Positions 1-9,119 of a stretch of 64,000 bases of DNA are shown one piece after another. How positions within the stretch are numbered: position 1 is the stretch's first letter; the number at the start of each line of letters is the position of its first letter. The DNA comes from Hyphomicrobiales bacterium (GTDB lineage Bacteria; Pseudomonadota; Alphaproteobacteria; Rhizobiales; Rhizobiaceae): NCBI GenBank assembly GCA_900469955.1, contig UBYX01000033.1, forward strand, positions 1 through 64,000. Direction: 5' to 3'. The notes beneath the pieces were generated by a model that saw nothing but the letters and a program-made list of their open reading frames with translations, ran no database searches and was not told the origin of the DNA. The position numbers were made by a program, and so were the translations under genes.

Positions 1-28
1 ATCTCTCGGGTCGGGCACCCGAGAGATT
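1..28. repeat. Inverted repeat at the left edge, possible terminator
   Basis: The arms ATCTCTCGGG and CCCGAGAGAT pair perfectly around a short TCGGGCA loop. No T-tract follows on either strand. It lies about 140 bases downstream of the minus-strand galM stop, so it may be part of a transcript end for galM or for a gene outside the window. Confidence 0.4.
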
Positions 29-168
29 GCAGGCACAACGCCGCCTTGGCTGCGGACAAACCGCATCTGATTTGAGCCAATCTCATACGGCGAAAAACGG
101 CGCAATGGCGCTGCCGGTTTGCGTGCGGCCGACCAGGTCAAGCCGCACGCCGTGACGCCTTCACGATG

Positions 169-1200
169 TCAATGCTTTGAAAAGACGTATTCGGTCTCCT
201 GTCGCAGCACCTCGCCCGGGCGCAATACCGCATTGGGAAATCCAGCATGGTTGATCGCATCCGGCCAGACCTGGGTTTCGAGGCAGAAACCTGAGAAGGG
301 GCCGTACTGCCGCCCGTCCAGGCCGGTCGCCGGAAGCTTCTGAAGCTTGAAGGCCGCATAGAACTGCACGCCCGGTTCGGTCGTGCGCACTTCCATGGCA
401 AGACCGGAATAGACGCTGCGCACCAGTGCAACGGGCCGTTTTGCGGTGCGTTCCGGCGAGAGGCAGAAATTGTGATCGAAGAGGATCTGATCGGCGCCAT
501 CGAAGCGCTTCATCGGCCCCATTTCCCGCAGGTCGAAAGGCGTGCCGGCAACGGGCAGAACCTCACCGGTCGGTACCTGCCGGTCATCGAGAGCGAGTAC
601 ATGGTCGGCCGCGATCATGATGTCATGGTCGAGCGCGTCGTCACGGCCGTCAAGGTTGAAATAGGAATGCTGGCAGATGTTGGCGAGCGTCGGCTGGTCT
701 GCCGTCGATTCGTAGATGACCGACAGAATGCCGTCGGCCTTGAGGTGATAGGTGGCGGTGATGGTGCAGTTTCCCGGATAGCCGGCACGGCCGTCCGGGT
801 CGGTGATGCGCAGCACCACCTTGTCCGGCGTGCAGTCGATGATTGTCCAGTTGCTGCGGCCGATGCCGTCCGTGCCGCCGTGCAGATGCGTGACGCCGCG
901 CTCGTTCAGCTCGAGCTGATATTGCTTGCCGTCCAAAGCGAACCGGCCGCCGCCGATGCGATTGGAACACCGGCCGGGGGTCGCACCGAAATAGGGAGAA
1001 TGGGCGAGATAATCTTCGAACCGCTCGAAACCCAGGACCAGCGGCGGCTGATGTCCCTCGAACCTCAGATCCTGGATGACGGCACCCCAGGTGATGACAT
1101 GCGCCGTCAGCCCACCGCCGGAAATTTTGACGCGATAGACCGTTTCGCCCTTTTCCGTCTGCCCGAAAACCTCGAAATCCTGTTTCACCTGATCCACCAC
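169..1200 (-). CDS. galM: Aldose 1-epimerase (mutarotase)
   Basis: Interconverts alpha and beta anomers of aldoses in the cytoplasm. The protein carries the family hallmarks: HLHGGTDG and HSYFNLDG with the two catalytic histidines, and the late LETQVWPDA segment with the catalytic glutamate. The reading frame is open further upstream to a TTG at 1272. I place the start at GTG 1200 because a GGAGGAG ribosome site lies 6 bases before it, giving about 343 residues, the normal family length. GTG 1197 is an alternative. It follows metA on the same strand and may be cotranscribed, but there is no functional link between the two. Confidence 0.88.
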   Translation of the reverse strand: MVDQVKQDFEVFGQTEKGETVYRVKISGGGLTAHVITWGAVIQDLRFEGHQPPLVLGFERFEDYLAHSPYFGATPGRCSNRIGGGRFALDGKQYQLELNERGVTHLHGGTDGIGRSNWTIIDCTPDKVVLRITDPDGRAGYPGNCTITATYHLKADGILSVIYESTADQPTLANICQHSYFNLDGRDDALDHDIMIAADHVLALDDRQVPTGEVLPVAGTPFDLREMGPMKRFDGADQILFDHNFCLSPERTAKRPVALVRSVYSGLAMEVRTTEPGVQFYAAFKLQKLPATGLDGRQYGPFSGFCLETQVWPDAINHAGFPNAVLRPGEVLRQETEYVFSKH

Positions 1201-1301
1201 GGCCTGCTCCTCCGAATTGTCGGCGTGCAAACTGCGCGATTTGTCCTGCAGCCGCAATGTCGTGGCGAACAAAATTATCCGCCAGGATCATCAGACCGAG
1301 C

Positions 1302-2222
1302 CTACTCTGCTCCGATCTTTTCCATGTCGTAGGGCGTAGTCTGGTAGATCTCGTTGATCCAGTTGCCAAACAGGAGATGCGCATGGCTACGCCAGCGGTT
1401 CAACGGCGTCAGCGTGTCGTCGTTATGCGGAAAATAGTTATGCGGCAGCTTGATCGGAATGCCCGCATTCACATCGCGGAAATATTCGTCCGCCAGCGAG
1501 GTGGAATCATATTCGACATGATTGAACATGTAGAGCCGTTTGCCAGCCTTCTCATGCACGAGGCAGATGCCCATTTCCTCGGATTCCATCAGAATTTCGA
1601 GGTTCGGCACCTTTTCGATATCGTCCCGCCGCACCTCCGTCCAGCGCGACACCGGAACCTGGAAATCGTCGGAAAACCCGTTGAGATAGACGGATGACGG
1701 GCAGAGATTGCGGTGGCGATAGACGCCGAACGCTTTCTCCTTCAGCTCGTATTTCGGCACGCGATGGAAATGGTAGATCGCTGCCATCGCTCCCCAGCAT
1801 ACATTCATGGTCGAATGGACATTGGTCGCCGTCCAGTCGAGGATCTTCTCCATCTCGTCCCAATAGGTGACCTCTTCGAAGGGAAGCGTTTCGATCGGCG
1901 CGCCGGTGATGACGAAGCCGTCGAACTTGCGGTGCTTCACCTCTTCCCAGGTCTCGTAGAAGGCAAGCAGATGGTCCTCGGAGGTATTCTTGGCCCTGTG
2001 ATTGCCGACGCGCACCAGCGAAAATTCGACCTGCAGAGGCGTCGCACCGACAAGGCGCGCCATCTGGAGCTCGGTCTTGATCTTGTTCGGCATGAGGTTA
2101 AGGAGTCCGATCTGCAGGGGACGGATATCCTGCCGCACGGCTGCGGTTTCACTCATCACCCGCACGCCCTCCTCGACGAGGGTGCTGAACGCGGGCAGCG
2201 TATCGGGAATCTTGATCGGCAT
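1302..2222 (-). CDS. metA: Homoserine O-acyltransferase MetA, probably acetyl-CoA-specific
   Basis: First committed step of methionine synthesis, acylating homoserine in the cytoplasm. It has 306 residues, typical for the family. Catalytic Cys142 (MNVCWGAM), His235 (FNHVEYDS) and Glu237 are all present at the same numbers as in E. coli MetA. Residue 111 is Glu (GAPIE), which family work associates with acetyl-CoA rather than succinyl-CoA, so the product is probably O-acetylhomoserine. A SAM-II riboswitch lies about 70 bases upstream, so expression should fall when S-adenosylmethionine is plentiful. The ribosome site next to the ATG is weak. Confidence 0.95.
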   Translation of the reverse strand: MPIKIPDTLPAFSTLVEEGVRVMSETAAVRQDIRPLQIGLLNLMPNKIKTELQMARLVGATPLQVEFSLVRVGNHRAKNTSEDHLLAFYETWEEVKHRKFDGFVITGAPIETLPFEEVTYWDEMEKILDWTATNVHSTMNVCWGAMAAIYHFHRVPKYELKEKAFGVYRHRNLCPSSVYLNGFSDDFQVPVSRWTEVRRDDIEKVPNLEILMESEEMGICLVHEKAGKRLYMFNHVEYDSTSLADEYFRDVNAGIPIKLPHNYFPHNDDTLTPLNRWRSHAHLLFGNWINEIYQTTPYDMEKIGAE

Positions 2223-2292
2223 GGCTCAACCCAACAAAAACAAAGCCGGCGGCGAAAAATCGCAACCGGCCCGTGGGAAGACATCTTCTCGC

Positions 2293-2347
2293 GGCCCTTT
2301 AGCGACTTTTTTAACGTGGCTGCAAGCCGGCCGGCCAAATCACCACG
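2293..2347 (-). promoter_or_regulatory. SAM-II riboswitch upstream of metA
   Basis: Read on the minus strand the segment contains GTGGTGATTTGG, then GGCTTGCAGCCAC, then GTTAAAAAAGTCGCTAAA. These are the conserved blocks of the alphaproteobacterial SAM-II (metA) aptamer: a P1 hairpin (GTGG with CCAC) followed by the A-rich pseudoknot strand and GTCGCTAAA. It sits in the metA leader, the classical location. Assigned by eye from consensus; a covariance search would settle the exact ends. Confidence 0.92.
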
Positions 2348-2522
2348 GAATTACGAGCTTTCAAATAATCCTTGCTAAGCCCCGCGTCAATGGTAGCAAA
2401 ATCTACCTCGTTTCGCGCAAAGGACGTTCCGACCGCGAGATCCGGCGCCAAGCGCTCGAAATCGGTGCGACAGGCTTTTGGCCGCTTTCCCTTCGTGCCC
2501 GGTTTACGCTATGGGCAGTGGC

Positions 2523-3173
2523 ATGACCCATTCAACCTTTGTCATCCTGCTCGGCGGAAACCTGGCCGTCACCGATCGCTTGAAAAGGGCGCTCGCGGAC
2601 TGCCGCTTCATCGCAGCAGACAGCGGCATGCGACACGCGGCGATACTCGGCGTGGAGCCCGAATTGTGGGTCGGCGATTTCGACTCCACGGATGCCGAGC
2701 TCGCAAAGCAATGGCCAGACATCAAGCGGAAGCCCTATCCGCCGGCAAAAAACGAGACCGATGGCGAAATCGCGACCGCCGAAGCAATCGACCATGGAGC
2801 CACCCGATTGATTTTTGTGGGCGCGCTCGGGGGCGAACGGAGCGACCATGCACTCCAGCACCTCTTCCATGCGATGAGTCTCGCCGAACGCGGCCTCGAT
2901 ATCTTGCTGACCTCCGGCGAGGAAGAAGCTGTTCCGCTTTTGCCGGGCAAGATCGGCCTTGATCTCCCAAAAGGATCTTTGTTCTCCGTCATCGGTTTTT
3001 CCACCCTGGAGGGGCTCAATATCATTGGTGCCCGATATCCGTTGGCGAATTTCGCACTTCCGTTCGGCTCGTCCCGCACAGTTTCGAATGTTGCTGAAGG
3101 GCGCGTCGAATTCCATCTAAGAAGCGGCAAGGCAATGATCCTCGCCCGCCCCTATGACATGACAGGAGCCTGA
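2523..3173 (+). CDS. thiN: Thiamine pyrophosphokinase
   Basis: Transfers pyrophosphate from ATP to thiamine to make thiamine diphosphate. The family signatures are visible: the N-terminal FVILLGGNL strand, VGDFDSTDAEL, KNETDGEIATAEA and GGERSDHALQH, which line the nucleotide and thiamine sites. From ATG 2523 the protein has 216 residues, the usual size. ATG 2511 in the same frame is an alternative and neither has a strong ribosome site. The ABC-F gene starts 3 bases after its stop, so they probably form one transcript. About 2.6 kb downstream lies thiBPQ, which imports the substrate, so this is the phosphorylating half of a thiamine salvage route. Confidence 0.9.
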   Translation: MTHSTFVILLGGNLAVTDRLKRALADCRFIAADSGMRHAAILGVEPELWVGDFDSTDAELAKQWPDIKRKPYPPAKNETDGEIATAEAIDHGATRLIFVGALGGERSDHALQHLFHAMSLAERGLDILLTSGEEEAVPLLPGKIGLDLPKGSLFSVIGFSTLEGLNIIGARYPLANFALPFGSSRTVSNVAEGRVEFHLRSGKAMILARPYDMTGA

Positions 3174-3176
3174 CTA

Positions 3177-4997
3177 TTGGCGCCCCCAATTTTGAAACTC
3201 GATGACATCTTCCTGAGCTTCGGCGGCGCGCCGCTGCTTGCCGGCGCCGGATTGCAGGTGGAGCCCGGCGACCGGATCTGCCTCGTTGGCCGCAATGGAT
3301 CCGGTAAATCAACGCTGATGAAGATAGCGGCCGGAATGGTCGAGGCCCAGTCCGGTGAGGTCTTCCGTCACCCCGCCGTAACCATCCGCTATCTCGAACA
3401 GGCACCTGATTTCGCGGATTTCAAGACGGTGCAGGCTTATGCAGAAGCCGGCCTCGGTCCCGGCGATGATCCTTACCGCGTCACCTATCTGCTCGAGCAC
3501 CTCGGATTGACGGGCCAGGAGGATCCGAAAAACCTTTCAGGGGGAGAATCCCGCCGCGCGGCGCTGGCGCGCGTCATGGCGCCGGAACCGGATATTCTGC
3601 TGCTGGACGAGCCGACCAACCATCTCGACCTGCCGACGATCGAATGGCTTGAAGACGAACTGCGCAAGACAAGGAGCGCACTGGTCCTGATCTCCCACGA
3701 CAGGCGGTTTCTGGAGAAGGTGTCGACCACCACCGTTTGGCTGGATCGTGGCACGTCGCGGCGGCTCGACAGGGGATTTGCTCATTTCGAGGTCTGGCGC
3801 GACGAAGTGCTGGAGGCAGAAGAACTGGAGCAGCACAAGCTCGGTAAAGCCATTGAACGCGAGGAGCACTGGCTACGCTACGGCGTGACCGCGCGCCGCA
3901 AACGCAACATGCGCCGGCTCGGGGAGTTGCAGACGATGCGCTCGAACTATCGCGGCCATAAAGGACCACAAGGCACGGTGCAGGCACAAATCACCGAAGG
4001 CAGGGAGTCCGGCAAACTGGTGGTCGAAGCCGAGAACATCGCCAAGACCTACGATCGGCCTGTCGTGGCGCCGTTTTCGATCCGTGTGCATCGAGGCGAC
4101 CGAATAGGCCTGGTCGGCCCGAACGGCGCCGGGAAGACCACGCTTCTGAAAATGCTGACCGGCCAACTCGCACCCGACAGCGGAACCATAAAGCTCGGCA
4201 CCAATCTGGAGATTGCGACGGTCGACCAGAAACGCGAGGACCTGAATCCTGAAGAGACGCTGTCCCACTATCTGACGGATGGCCGCGGAGAGACGCTGCT
4301 CGTGAATGGAGAACAGCGCCATGTCGCCGGATACATGAAGGATTTCCTGTTTCAGCCGGAGCAAATCAGGACACCGATCAAGAACCTTTCCGGCGGAGAA
4401 CGCGCCCGCCTGATGCTCGCACGTATCATGGCAAAGCCGTCGAACCTGCTGATCCTCGACGAGCCAACCAATGATCTCGACATCGAGACGCTCGACCTGC
4501 TCCAGGAGATTGTGGCCAGCTATAACGGCACCGTCATCCTCGTCAGCCACGACCGCGATTTCCTGGACCGTACCGTGACCTCGACCATCGCGCCGGCTAG
4601 TCCCGACGCACCGGACGGGCGCTGGATCGAATACGCGGGCGGTTACACCGACATGCTGGCGCAGCGCAAAGGCGCCTTGGAGGAAAGGCGCAGGGCGGAA
4701 AAGGCAGAAAAGCCGAAGGCCGAGTTGAGCACTTCCGCAACCGAACCGCCAAAGGGCAAAGGCAAACTTTCCTACAAGCAGAAGTTTGCCCTCGAAAACC
4801 TGCCGAAGGAGATGGCGAAAGCAGAAGCGGAAATCACCGCGCGGGAGAAGGAGATGGCAGATCCCACTCTTTTCACCCGGAATCCCGCCGCCTTCAACAA
4901 GCTCGCCGCCGAAATGGAAAAGCTTCGCAATGGCTTGGCCAGGATGGAAGAGGAGTGGCTGGAGCTCGAAATGTTGCGAGAGCAACTCGAAGGATAG
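3177..4997 (+). CDS. ABC-F family ATPase (Uup-like)
   Basis: Soluble ABC-F protein of 606 residues with two nucleotide-binding domains and no membrane segments. Domain 1 has Walker A GRNGSGKST (near residue 38), signature LSGGESRRAAL and Walker B ILLLDEPTNHLDL. Domain 2 has GPNGAGKTT, LSGGERARLML and LLILDEPTNDLDI. A charged, Lys/Glu-rich tail of about 90 residues after position 510 looks like the C-terminal coiled coil of Uup-type members. Family members act on ribosomes or branched DNA intermediates; which one applies here cannot be read from sequence. The start is TTG 3177, three bases after the thiN stop, implying translational coupling. Confidence 0.85.
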   Translation: MAPPILKLDDIFLSFGGAPLLAGAGLQVEPGDRICLVGRNGSGKSTLMKIAAGMVEAQSGEVFRHPAVTIRYLEQAPDFADFKTVQAYAEAGLGPGDDPYRVTYLLEHLGLTGQEDPKNLSGGESRRAALARVMAPEPDILLLDEPTNHLDLPTIEWLEDELRKTRSALVLISHDRRFLEKVSTTTVWLDRGTSRRLDRGFAHFEVWRDEVLEAEELEQHKLGKAIEREEHWLRYGVTARRKRNMRRLGELQTMRSNYRGHKGPQGTVQAQITEGRESGKLVVEAENIAKTYDRPVVAPFSIRVHRGDRIGLVGPNGAGKTTLLKMLTGQLAPDSGTIKLGTNLEIATVDQKREDLNPEETLSHYLTDGRGETLLVNGEQRHVAGYMKDFLFQPEQIRTPIKNLSGGERARLMLARIMAKPSNLLILDEPTNDLDIETLDLLQEIVASYNGTVILVSHDRDFLDRTVTSTIAPASPDAPDGRWIEYAGGYTDMLAQRKGALEERRRAEKAEKPKAELSTSATEPPKGKGKLSYKQKFALENLPKEMAKAEAEITAREKEMADPTLFTRNPAAFNKLAAEMEKLRNGLARMEEEWLELEMLREQLEG

Positions 4998-5030
4998 CTA
5001 AGAATTTGTTATCCTTAACAAATAGTTAGC
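4997..5030. repeat. AT-rich inverted repeat after the ABC-F gene
   Basis: The core arms ATTTGTTA (5004-5011) and TAACAAAT (5016-5023) pair perfectly around TCCT. Outer arms GCTAA and TTAGC extend the stem after two mismatches. The repeat overlaps the ABC-F stop codon. No T-tract follows on either strand, so this is either a weak hairpin terminator or a symmetric protein-binding site ahead of the receiver gene. Confidence 0.45.
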
Positions 5031-5052
5031 CAAAAAACATATGTATCGGCTC

Positions 5053-5077
5053 GGAACAATCTGCCTCGTTCGGCGTT
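5053..5077 (+). promoter_or_regulatory. EcfG/RpoE2-type general stress promoter for the receiver gene
   Basis: GGAAC at 5053-5057 and CGTT at 5074-5077 are separated by exactly 16 bases, the consensus for EcfG-family (RpoE2) sigma factors of Rhizobiales. Transcription would begin near 5085, leaving a leader of about 60 bases before the ATG at 5145. Confidence 0.75.
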
Positions 5078-5144
5078 CGACAGGCAGACAGCGCCGATCC
5101 GCACCTCACGCATCGGCATATTGAGAACCGAACTGGGGACATCA

Positions 5145-5594
5145 ATGCTGACAAATGTTGAGAGTGGTCGGCTGGCTCGCGAGGCGCCAGGTCAACGGGT
5201 ACTGATTGTCGAAGATGAATTCCTGATCGCGCTCGACATTGCCGAGACGGTTGAACAGATGGGGCTGGAGGTAGCGGGCTTCGCTCACGGCCGCAGGAAT
5301 GCCCTTGAATTGGCGCCGGAAGCCGATATCGCAATCGTCGACGTCAATCTCGCCGACGGAAGGACCGGGCCTGACATCGGTCGTATGCTTGCCGAACGTT
5401 ACGGAGTGACAGTTATTTACATGACCGGGAATCCGGAAGACGTTGACGGCATGAAGGGGCCTCTGGGGGTCCTGACGAAACCGGTGCTGCCCCATGTGGT
5501 CGAGCAGTCGATCGACTACGCTGTCGCAAACCGCCTTGGCCGTTCCGCAAAGATACCGCGCGAACTCAAGGTTTTTCGGCAAGGGAGGGCCTGA
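5145..5594 (+). CDS. Stand-alone response-regulator receiver protein
   Basis: A single CheY-like receiver domain of 149 residues with no output domain. The acidic pair Glu23/Asp24 (IVEDEF), phosphoacceptor Asp66 (IVDVNL), Thr94 (YMTGNP) and Lys112 (LTKPV) are all present, so it should be phosphorylatable. ATG 5145 is chosen for the GGGGA ribosome site a few bases upstream. A GGAAC-N16-CGTT promoter precedes it, suggesting induction by the general stress sigma factor. No histidine kinase is adjacent. Single-domain receivers often feed back on PhyR-type stress signalling or act as phosphate sinks; that role is inference here. Confidence 0.85.
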   Translation: MLTNVESGRLAREAPGQRVLIVEDEFLIALDIAETVEQMGLEVAGFAHGRRNALELAPEADIAIVDVNLADGRTGPDIGRMLAERYGVTVIYMTGNPEDVDGMKGPLGVLTKPVLPHVVEQSIDYAVANRLGRSAKIPRELKVFRQGRA

Positions 5595-5639
5595 ACCGGC
5601 CTCTTGCCATCGGAACTTCCTGCCGTTAAATCTTTCTCT

Positions 5640-5732
5640 GCTCTAACGGGGTGCCACGCGATTTCGGGTGGCTGAGAGGCATCGCCAACCCGCGGAACCT
5701 GATCCGGCTAGCACCGGCGGAGGGATTAGACG
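5640..5732 (+). promoter_or_regulatory. TPP (THI-box) riboswitch upstream of thiBPQ
   Basis: The segment contains GGGGTGCC, GGGTGGCTGAGAG, ACCC, GGAACCTGATCCGG, CTAGCACCGG and CGGAGGGA in the order of the thiamine diphosphate aptamer. The outer stem is TCTAA (5642-5646) with TTAGA (5726-5730). It ends about 45 bases before the thiB start, so it should lower expression of the importer when thiamine diphosphate is abundant. Confidence 0.96.
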
Positions 5733-5778
5733 GCTCGTTATCAGCGCCTATTCCCCAATCTTTGAAGAGGAGGCGCTG

Positions 5779-6789
5779 ATGCGCAATACCATTGTGTCGA
5801 TGTTCGCGGTCGCAGCGGCGCTTTCCCTTTCCACTGTTGCGCATGCCCAGCAGAAGACGCTGACCGTATATACCTACGAAAGCTTCATTTCCGAGTGGGG
5901 GCCTGGCCCGAAGGTCAAGGAGGCGTTTGAAAAGACGTGTGCCTGCAACGTGAAGTTCGTCGGCGTGGCGGATGGCGTGGCGCTGCTCACTCGGCTCAAA
6001 CTGGAAGGCCAGGATACCGACGCCGATCTCGCACTCGGGCTCGACACCAATCTGGTTTCCGAAGCGAAGGCTACCGGCCTTTTCGAGGCACACGGACTTC
6101 ATCTTGCGGCGGTCAAGGTGCCTGGCAGTTATAGCGATGATACCTTCGTCCCCTATGACTATGGCCACTTCGCTGTCGTCTACGACACGACGGCGATGAA
6201 GAGCCCGCCGAAAAGCCTGAAGGAACTCGTCGAAGGGGACCCTTCTCAGAAGATCGCGATCGAAGATCCGCGCACCTCGACACCCGGCCTCGGCCTGCTC
6301 CTGTGGGTAAGGTCTGTTTATGGCGACAAGGCTCCGGAAGCCTGGGCAAAGCTCAAGAACCGCATTCTGACGGTAGCGCCCGGTTGGTCGGAAGCCTACG
6401 GCTTGTTCACCAAAGGTGAGGTACCGATGGTGTTTTCCTACACTACCTCGCCGGCCTATCACATGGTCGAGGAAAAGACCGAGCGCTATCAAGCAGCATC
6501 CTTTTCCGAAGGCCACTACATCCAGATCGAGGTGGCTGGTATCCTGAAAGGCGCATCGGACAAGGAACTGGCTAAAGAATTCCTGAAATTCATGGTCTCG
6601 CCGGCCTTCCAGGATGTCATTCCCACCACCAACTGGATGATGCCCGCCGCTGAGACGTCGAGCCCGCTGCCGGAAGCCTTCGACAAGCTGGTCCAGCCGC
6701 AGAAGACGTTCCTCATGGGATCGGATGAGGTCGCCAAGAACCGCCAGACCTGGATAGACGAGTGGCTGAATGCCATGAGCATGAACTAA
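5779..6789 (+). CDS. thiB: Thiamine ABC transporter, periplasmic binding protein
   Basis: Captures thiamine or its phosphates in the periplasm for ThiPQ. The first 21 residues form a signal peptide (a hydrophobic run ending AHAQQ), and the mature start [10 protein letters not shown] matches TbpA/ThiB proteins. The total is 336 residues, normal for the family. ATG 5779 has a GAGGAGG ribosome site just upstream; upstream in-frame codons would fall inside the riboswitch. It is the first gene of the TPP-riboswitch operon and is followed by thiP after 7 bases. Confidence 0.93.
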   Translation: MRNTIVSMFAVAAALSLSTVAHAQQKTLTVYTYESFISEWGPGPKVKEAFEKTCACNVKFVGVADGVALLTRLKLEGQDTDADLALGLDTNLVSEAKATGLFEAHGLHLAAVKVPGSYSDDTFVPYDYGHFAVVYDTTAMKSPPKSLKELVEGDPSQKIAIEDPRTSTPGLGLLLWVRSVYGDKAPEAWAKLKNRILTVAPGWSEAYGLFTKGEVPMVFSYTTSPAYHMVEEKTERYQAASFSEGHYIQIEVAGILKGASDKELAKEFLKFMVSPAFQDVIPTTNWMMPAAETSSPLPEAFDKLVQPQKTFLMGSDEVAKNRQTWIDEWLNAMSMN

Positions 6790-6796
6790 GAAAATC

Positions 6797-8419
6797 ATGT
6801 TGCTGACACGGGCCGAGCGAAGAAGAGGCATCGCCTGGGGTCTGACAAGCCTCGCCTGCATCGCCTTCTTTGTCGGCATCGCCGTTATCGCGCTGCTTTC
6901 CTGGGATGTCGCTGACGCGCAATCCCGGCTCTTCACCGCCTACACCTGGCGCATCCTGCGCTTCACGCTTTGGCAGGCGATGCTGTCGACATTGCTCTCC
7001 GTGGGGTTCGCGCTTCCCGTGGCCCTCGCACTTGCCCGCCGGCCCGATTTTCCCGGCCGAATCTGGATTATCCGGCTCATGGCGCTGCCCATGGGGATAC
7101 CGGTTTTGATCGGTGCGCTGGGATTGATCGGCATATGGGGGCGTCAGGGCCTGATCAATGGGCTGCTGTTGAGACTCGGTCTCGACCAGCCGGTCAGCAT
7201 CTACGGTTTTTCTGGAATTCTGCTCGCGCATGTCTTCTTCAACCTGCCGCTCGCCACCCGGCTATTGCTCGCGGCCCTGGAGCGCCAGCCGGCAGAATAC
7301 TGGCTTCTATCTGCCAGCCTCGGCATGAAACCGCTCTCTGTCTTCCGGTTTGTCGAATGGCCCGCAGTCAGAAACGTCATCCCGGGCATCAGCGCACTCG
7401 TCTTCATGCTCTGTGCCACGAGCTTTACGCTCGTCCTGGTATTGGGCGGCGGACCGGCAGCGACGACGCTCGAGGTGGCGATTTACCAGTCGCTGCGTTT
7501 CGATTTCGATCCGCCGCGGGCGGTCGCCCTGGCGCTGCTGCAAATCGGCATAACGGGCATCATTCTGGTCGCCATGGCATTGTTGCCGGCGCCGGATGAC
7601 CACGGTGCAGCCTCGGGTCGCGCAAGCCGCCGCTTCGACGGCCGCACGTTGTCCGCAGGGCTGTGGGATTCATGTGCCGTCCTCGCTGCCACGGCATTCC
7701 TGATCATGCCGCTGGCTTCGATCCTTGCCGCCGGTCTGAAAGCCGATCTCTGGAGCCTCACCACGAGCGCTGCCTTTCTTGCCGCCGCCCGGACGAGTCT
7801 ATCAATCGCTCTAAGTGCCGGTCTGCTGACGGTTCTGACCTCGCTCGCCGTGATTGCAGGCCGGGAAGCGGTGGCCGACATGAAAAAGCCCGGCATAACC
7901 GCTCGAAGCTTCGCCGCAATGCTTGCGGGCATGTCTTCACTTGTTTTGCTGGTGCCGCCAATCGTACTCGGGACGGGCTGGTTCCTGGTGCTGCGGCCGC
8001 TAGGGGACGTCGATCGTTTTGCTGCGGCGCTGGTCGCGATCATCAACATGCTGATGGCACTCCCTTTCGTGATGCGCGTGCTGGAGCCTGCGCTAGATAC
8101 CCATCGCAGGCGGACCGCCAGGCTTTCCGCAAGCCTTGGCGTCTCAGGTTTGTCGCGGCTCCGCCACATCGACCTTCCTGTGCTTACAAAACCCCTGCTG
8201 ACGGCCCTTTCATTCGCCATGGCGCTGTCACTCGGCGATCTCGGCGTCGTGGCTCTGTTCGGCTCCAACGATCTGATCACCCTGCCCTGGCTCGTTTATA
8301 ACCGGCTATCCAGCTACCGGACGAACGACGCCGACGGCCTGGCGCTTATACTGTGCCTCATTTGCCTGCTGCTGACCATCCTGGGAACGACCGGCCGGAA
8401 AGGGGCGAACAATGGCTGA
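6797..8419 (+). CDS. thiP: Thiamine ABC transporter, fused permease
   Basis: Inner-membrane permease of 540 residues with about twelve hydrophobic segments. It consists of two tandem BPD-type permease halves, as in ThiP and FbpB-like transporters. The EAA-type loops are recognisable near residues 170-190 (ASLGMKPLSVF) and 445-465 (ASLGVSGLSRL), where ThiQ would dock. It overlaps thiQ by 8 bases, indicating coupled translation. Confidence 0.93.
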   Translation: MLLTRAERRRGIAWGLTSLACIAFFVGIAVIALLSWDVADAQSRLFTAYTWRILRFTLWQAMLSTLLSVGFALPVALALARRPDFPGRIWIIRLMALPMGIPVLIGALGLIGIWGRQGLINGLLLRLGLDQPVSIYGFSGILLAHVFFNLPLATRLLLAALERQPAEYWLLSASLGMKPLSVFRFVEWPAVRNVIPGISALVFMLCATSFTLVLVLGGGPAATTLEVAIYQSLRFDFDPPRAVALALLQIGITGIILVAMALLPAPDDHGAASGRASRRFDGRTLSAGLWDSCAVLAATAFLIMPLASILAAGLKADLWSLTTSAAFLAAARTSLSIALSAGLLTVLTSLAVIAGREAVADMKKPGITARSFAAMLAGMSSLVLLVPPIVLGTGWFLVLRPLGDVDRFAAALVAIINMLMALPFVMRVLEPALDTHRRRTARLSASLGVSGLSRLRHIDLPVLTKPLLTALSFAMALSLGDLGVVALFGSNDLITLPWLVYNRLSSYRTNDADGLALILCLICLLLTILGTTGRKGANNG

Positions 8420-9119
8420 CGGCATCACGCTGCAGAACGTCGAATTGAGGCTCGGCAGCAGGGATTTCCGCTTCGACTGCGCCCTTCCCTCCGGCGCAGT
8501 GACGGCGGTTACCGGACCTTCGGGTTCCGGCAAATCCACTTTTCTCAATATCGTCGCGGGGTTTGAAGCTCCCGACACGGGCCGCGTCATTGTCGCCGGG
8601 GAGGACGTGACGGAAAGGCATCCATCCGAACGGCCGGTCTCGCTGGTTTTTCAGGACCACAATCTTTTCGCCCATCTGGACCTCTTTACCAATATCGGTC
8701 TCGGCATCAGGCCTTCGCTGACCCTTTCGTCCGATCACCGGAAGGCAATTGCGCAGGCGCTGGAACGGGTGGGTTTAGGCGGATACGAAAAGCGCATGCC
8801 AGGAACCCTTTCCGGAGGTGAAAGGCAGAGAGCCGCCTTCGCGCGCGCCCTGGTGCGCAACAAGCCGGTGCTGCTGATGGACGAACCATTTGCGGCGCTC
8901 GACCCCGGACTACGCGTTTCGATGGCAAGCCTGTTGTTGGACCTGCATCGGGAGACGGGCAATACCGTGCTCATCGTCACCCACGACCCGAAGGAACTGA
9001 GTCGGCTGGCCGACCACGCCTTATTTATCGAACACGGACAAATCGCATTCAGGGCACCGACCGCGGAATTCCTCGACCGCCGCGACATCCCGGCACTCGT
9101 CGAATTCCTTTCAAATTGA
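8412..9119 (+). CDS. thiQ: Thiamine ABC transporter, ATP-binding protein
   Basis: ATPase of 235 residues that powers thiamine import. It has Walker A GPSGSGKST near residue 36, signature LSGGERQRAAF, Walker B VLLMDEPFAALD and the switch histidine in VTHD. It is short and lacks the C-terminal regulatory domain of sugar ATPases, as expected for ThiQ. Its start lies within the end of thiP, and it is the last gene of the thiBPQ operon. Confidence 0.93.
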   Translation: MADGITLQNVELRLGSRDFRFDCALPSGAVTAVTGPSGSGKSTFLNIVAGFEAPDTGRVIVAGEDVTERHPSERPVSLVFQDHNLFAHLDLFTNIGLGIRPSLTLSSDHRKAIAQALERVGLGGYEKRMPGTLSGGERQRAAFARALVRNKPVLLMDEPFAALDPGLRVSMASLLLDLHRETGNTVLIVTHDPKELSRLADHALFIEHGQIAFRAPTAEFLDRRDIPALVEFLSN

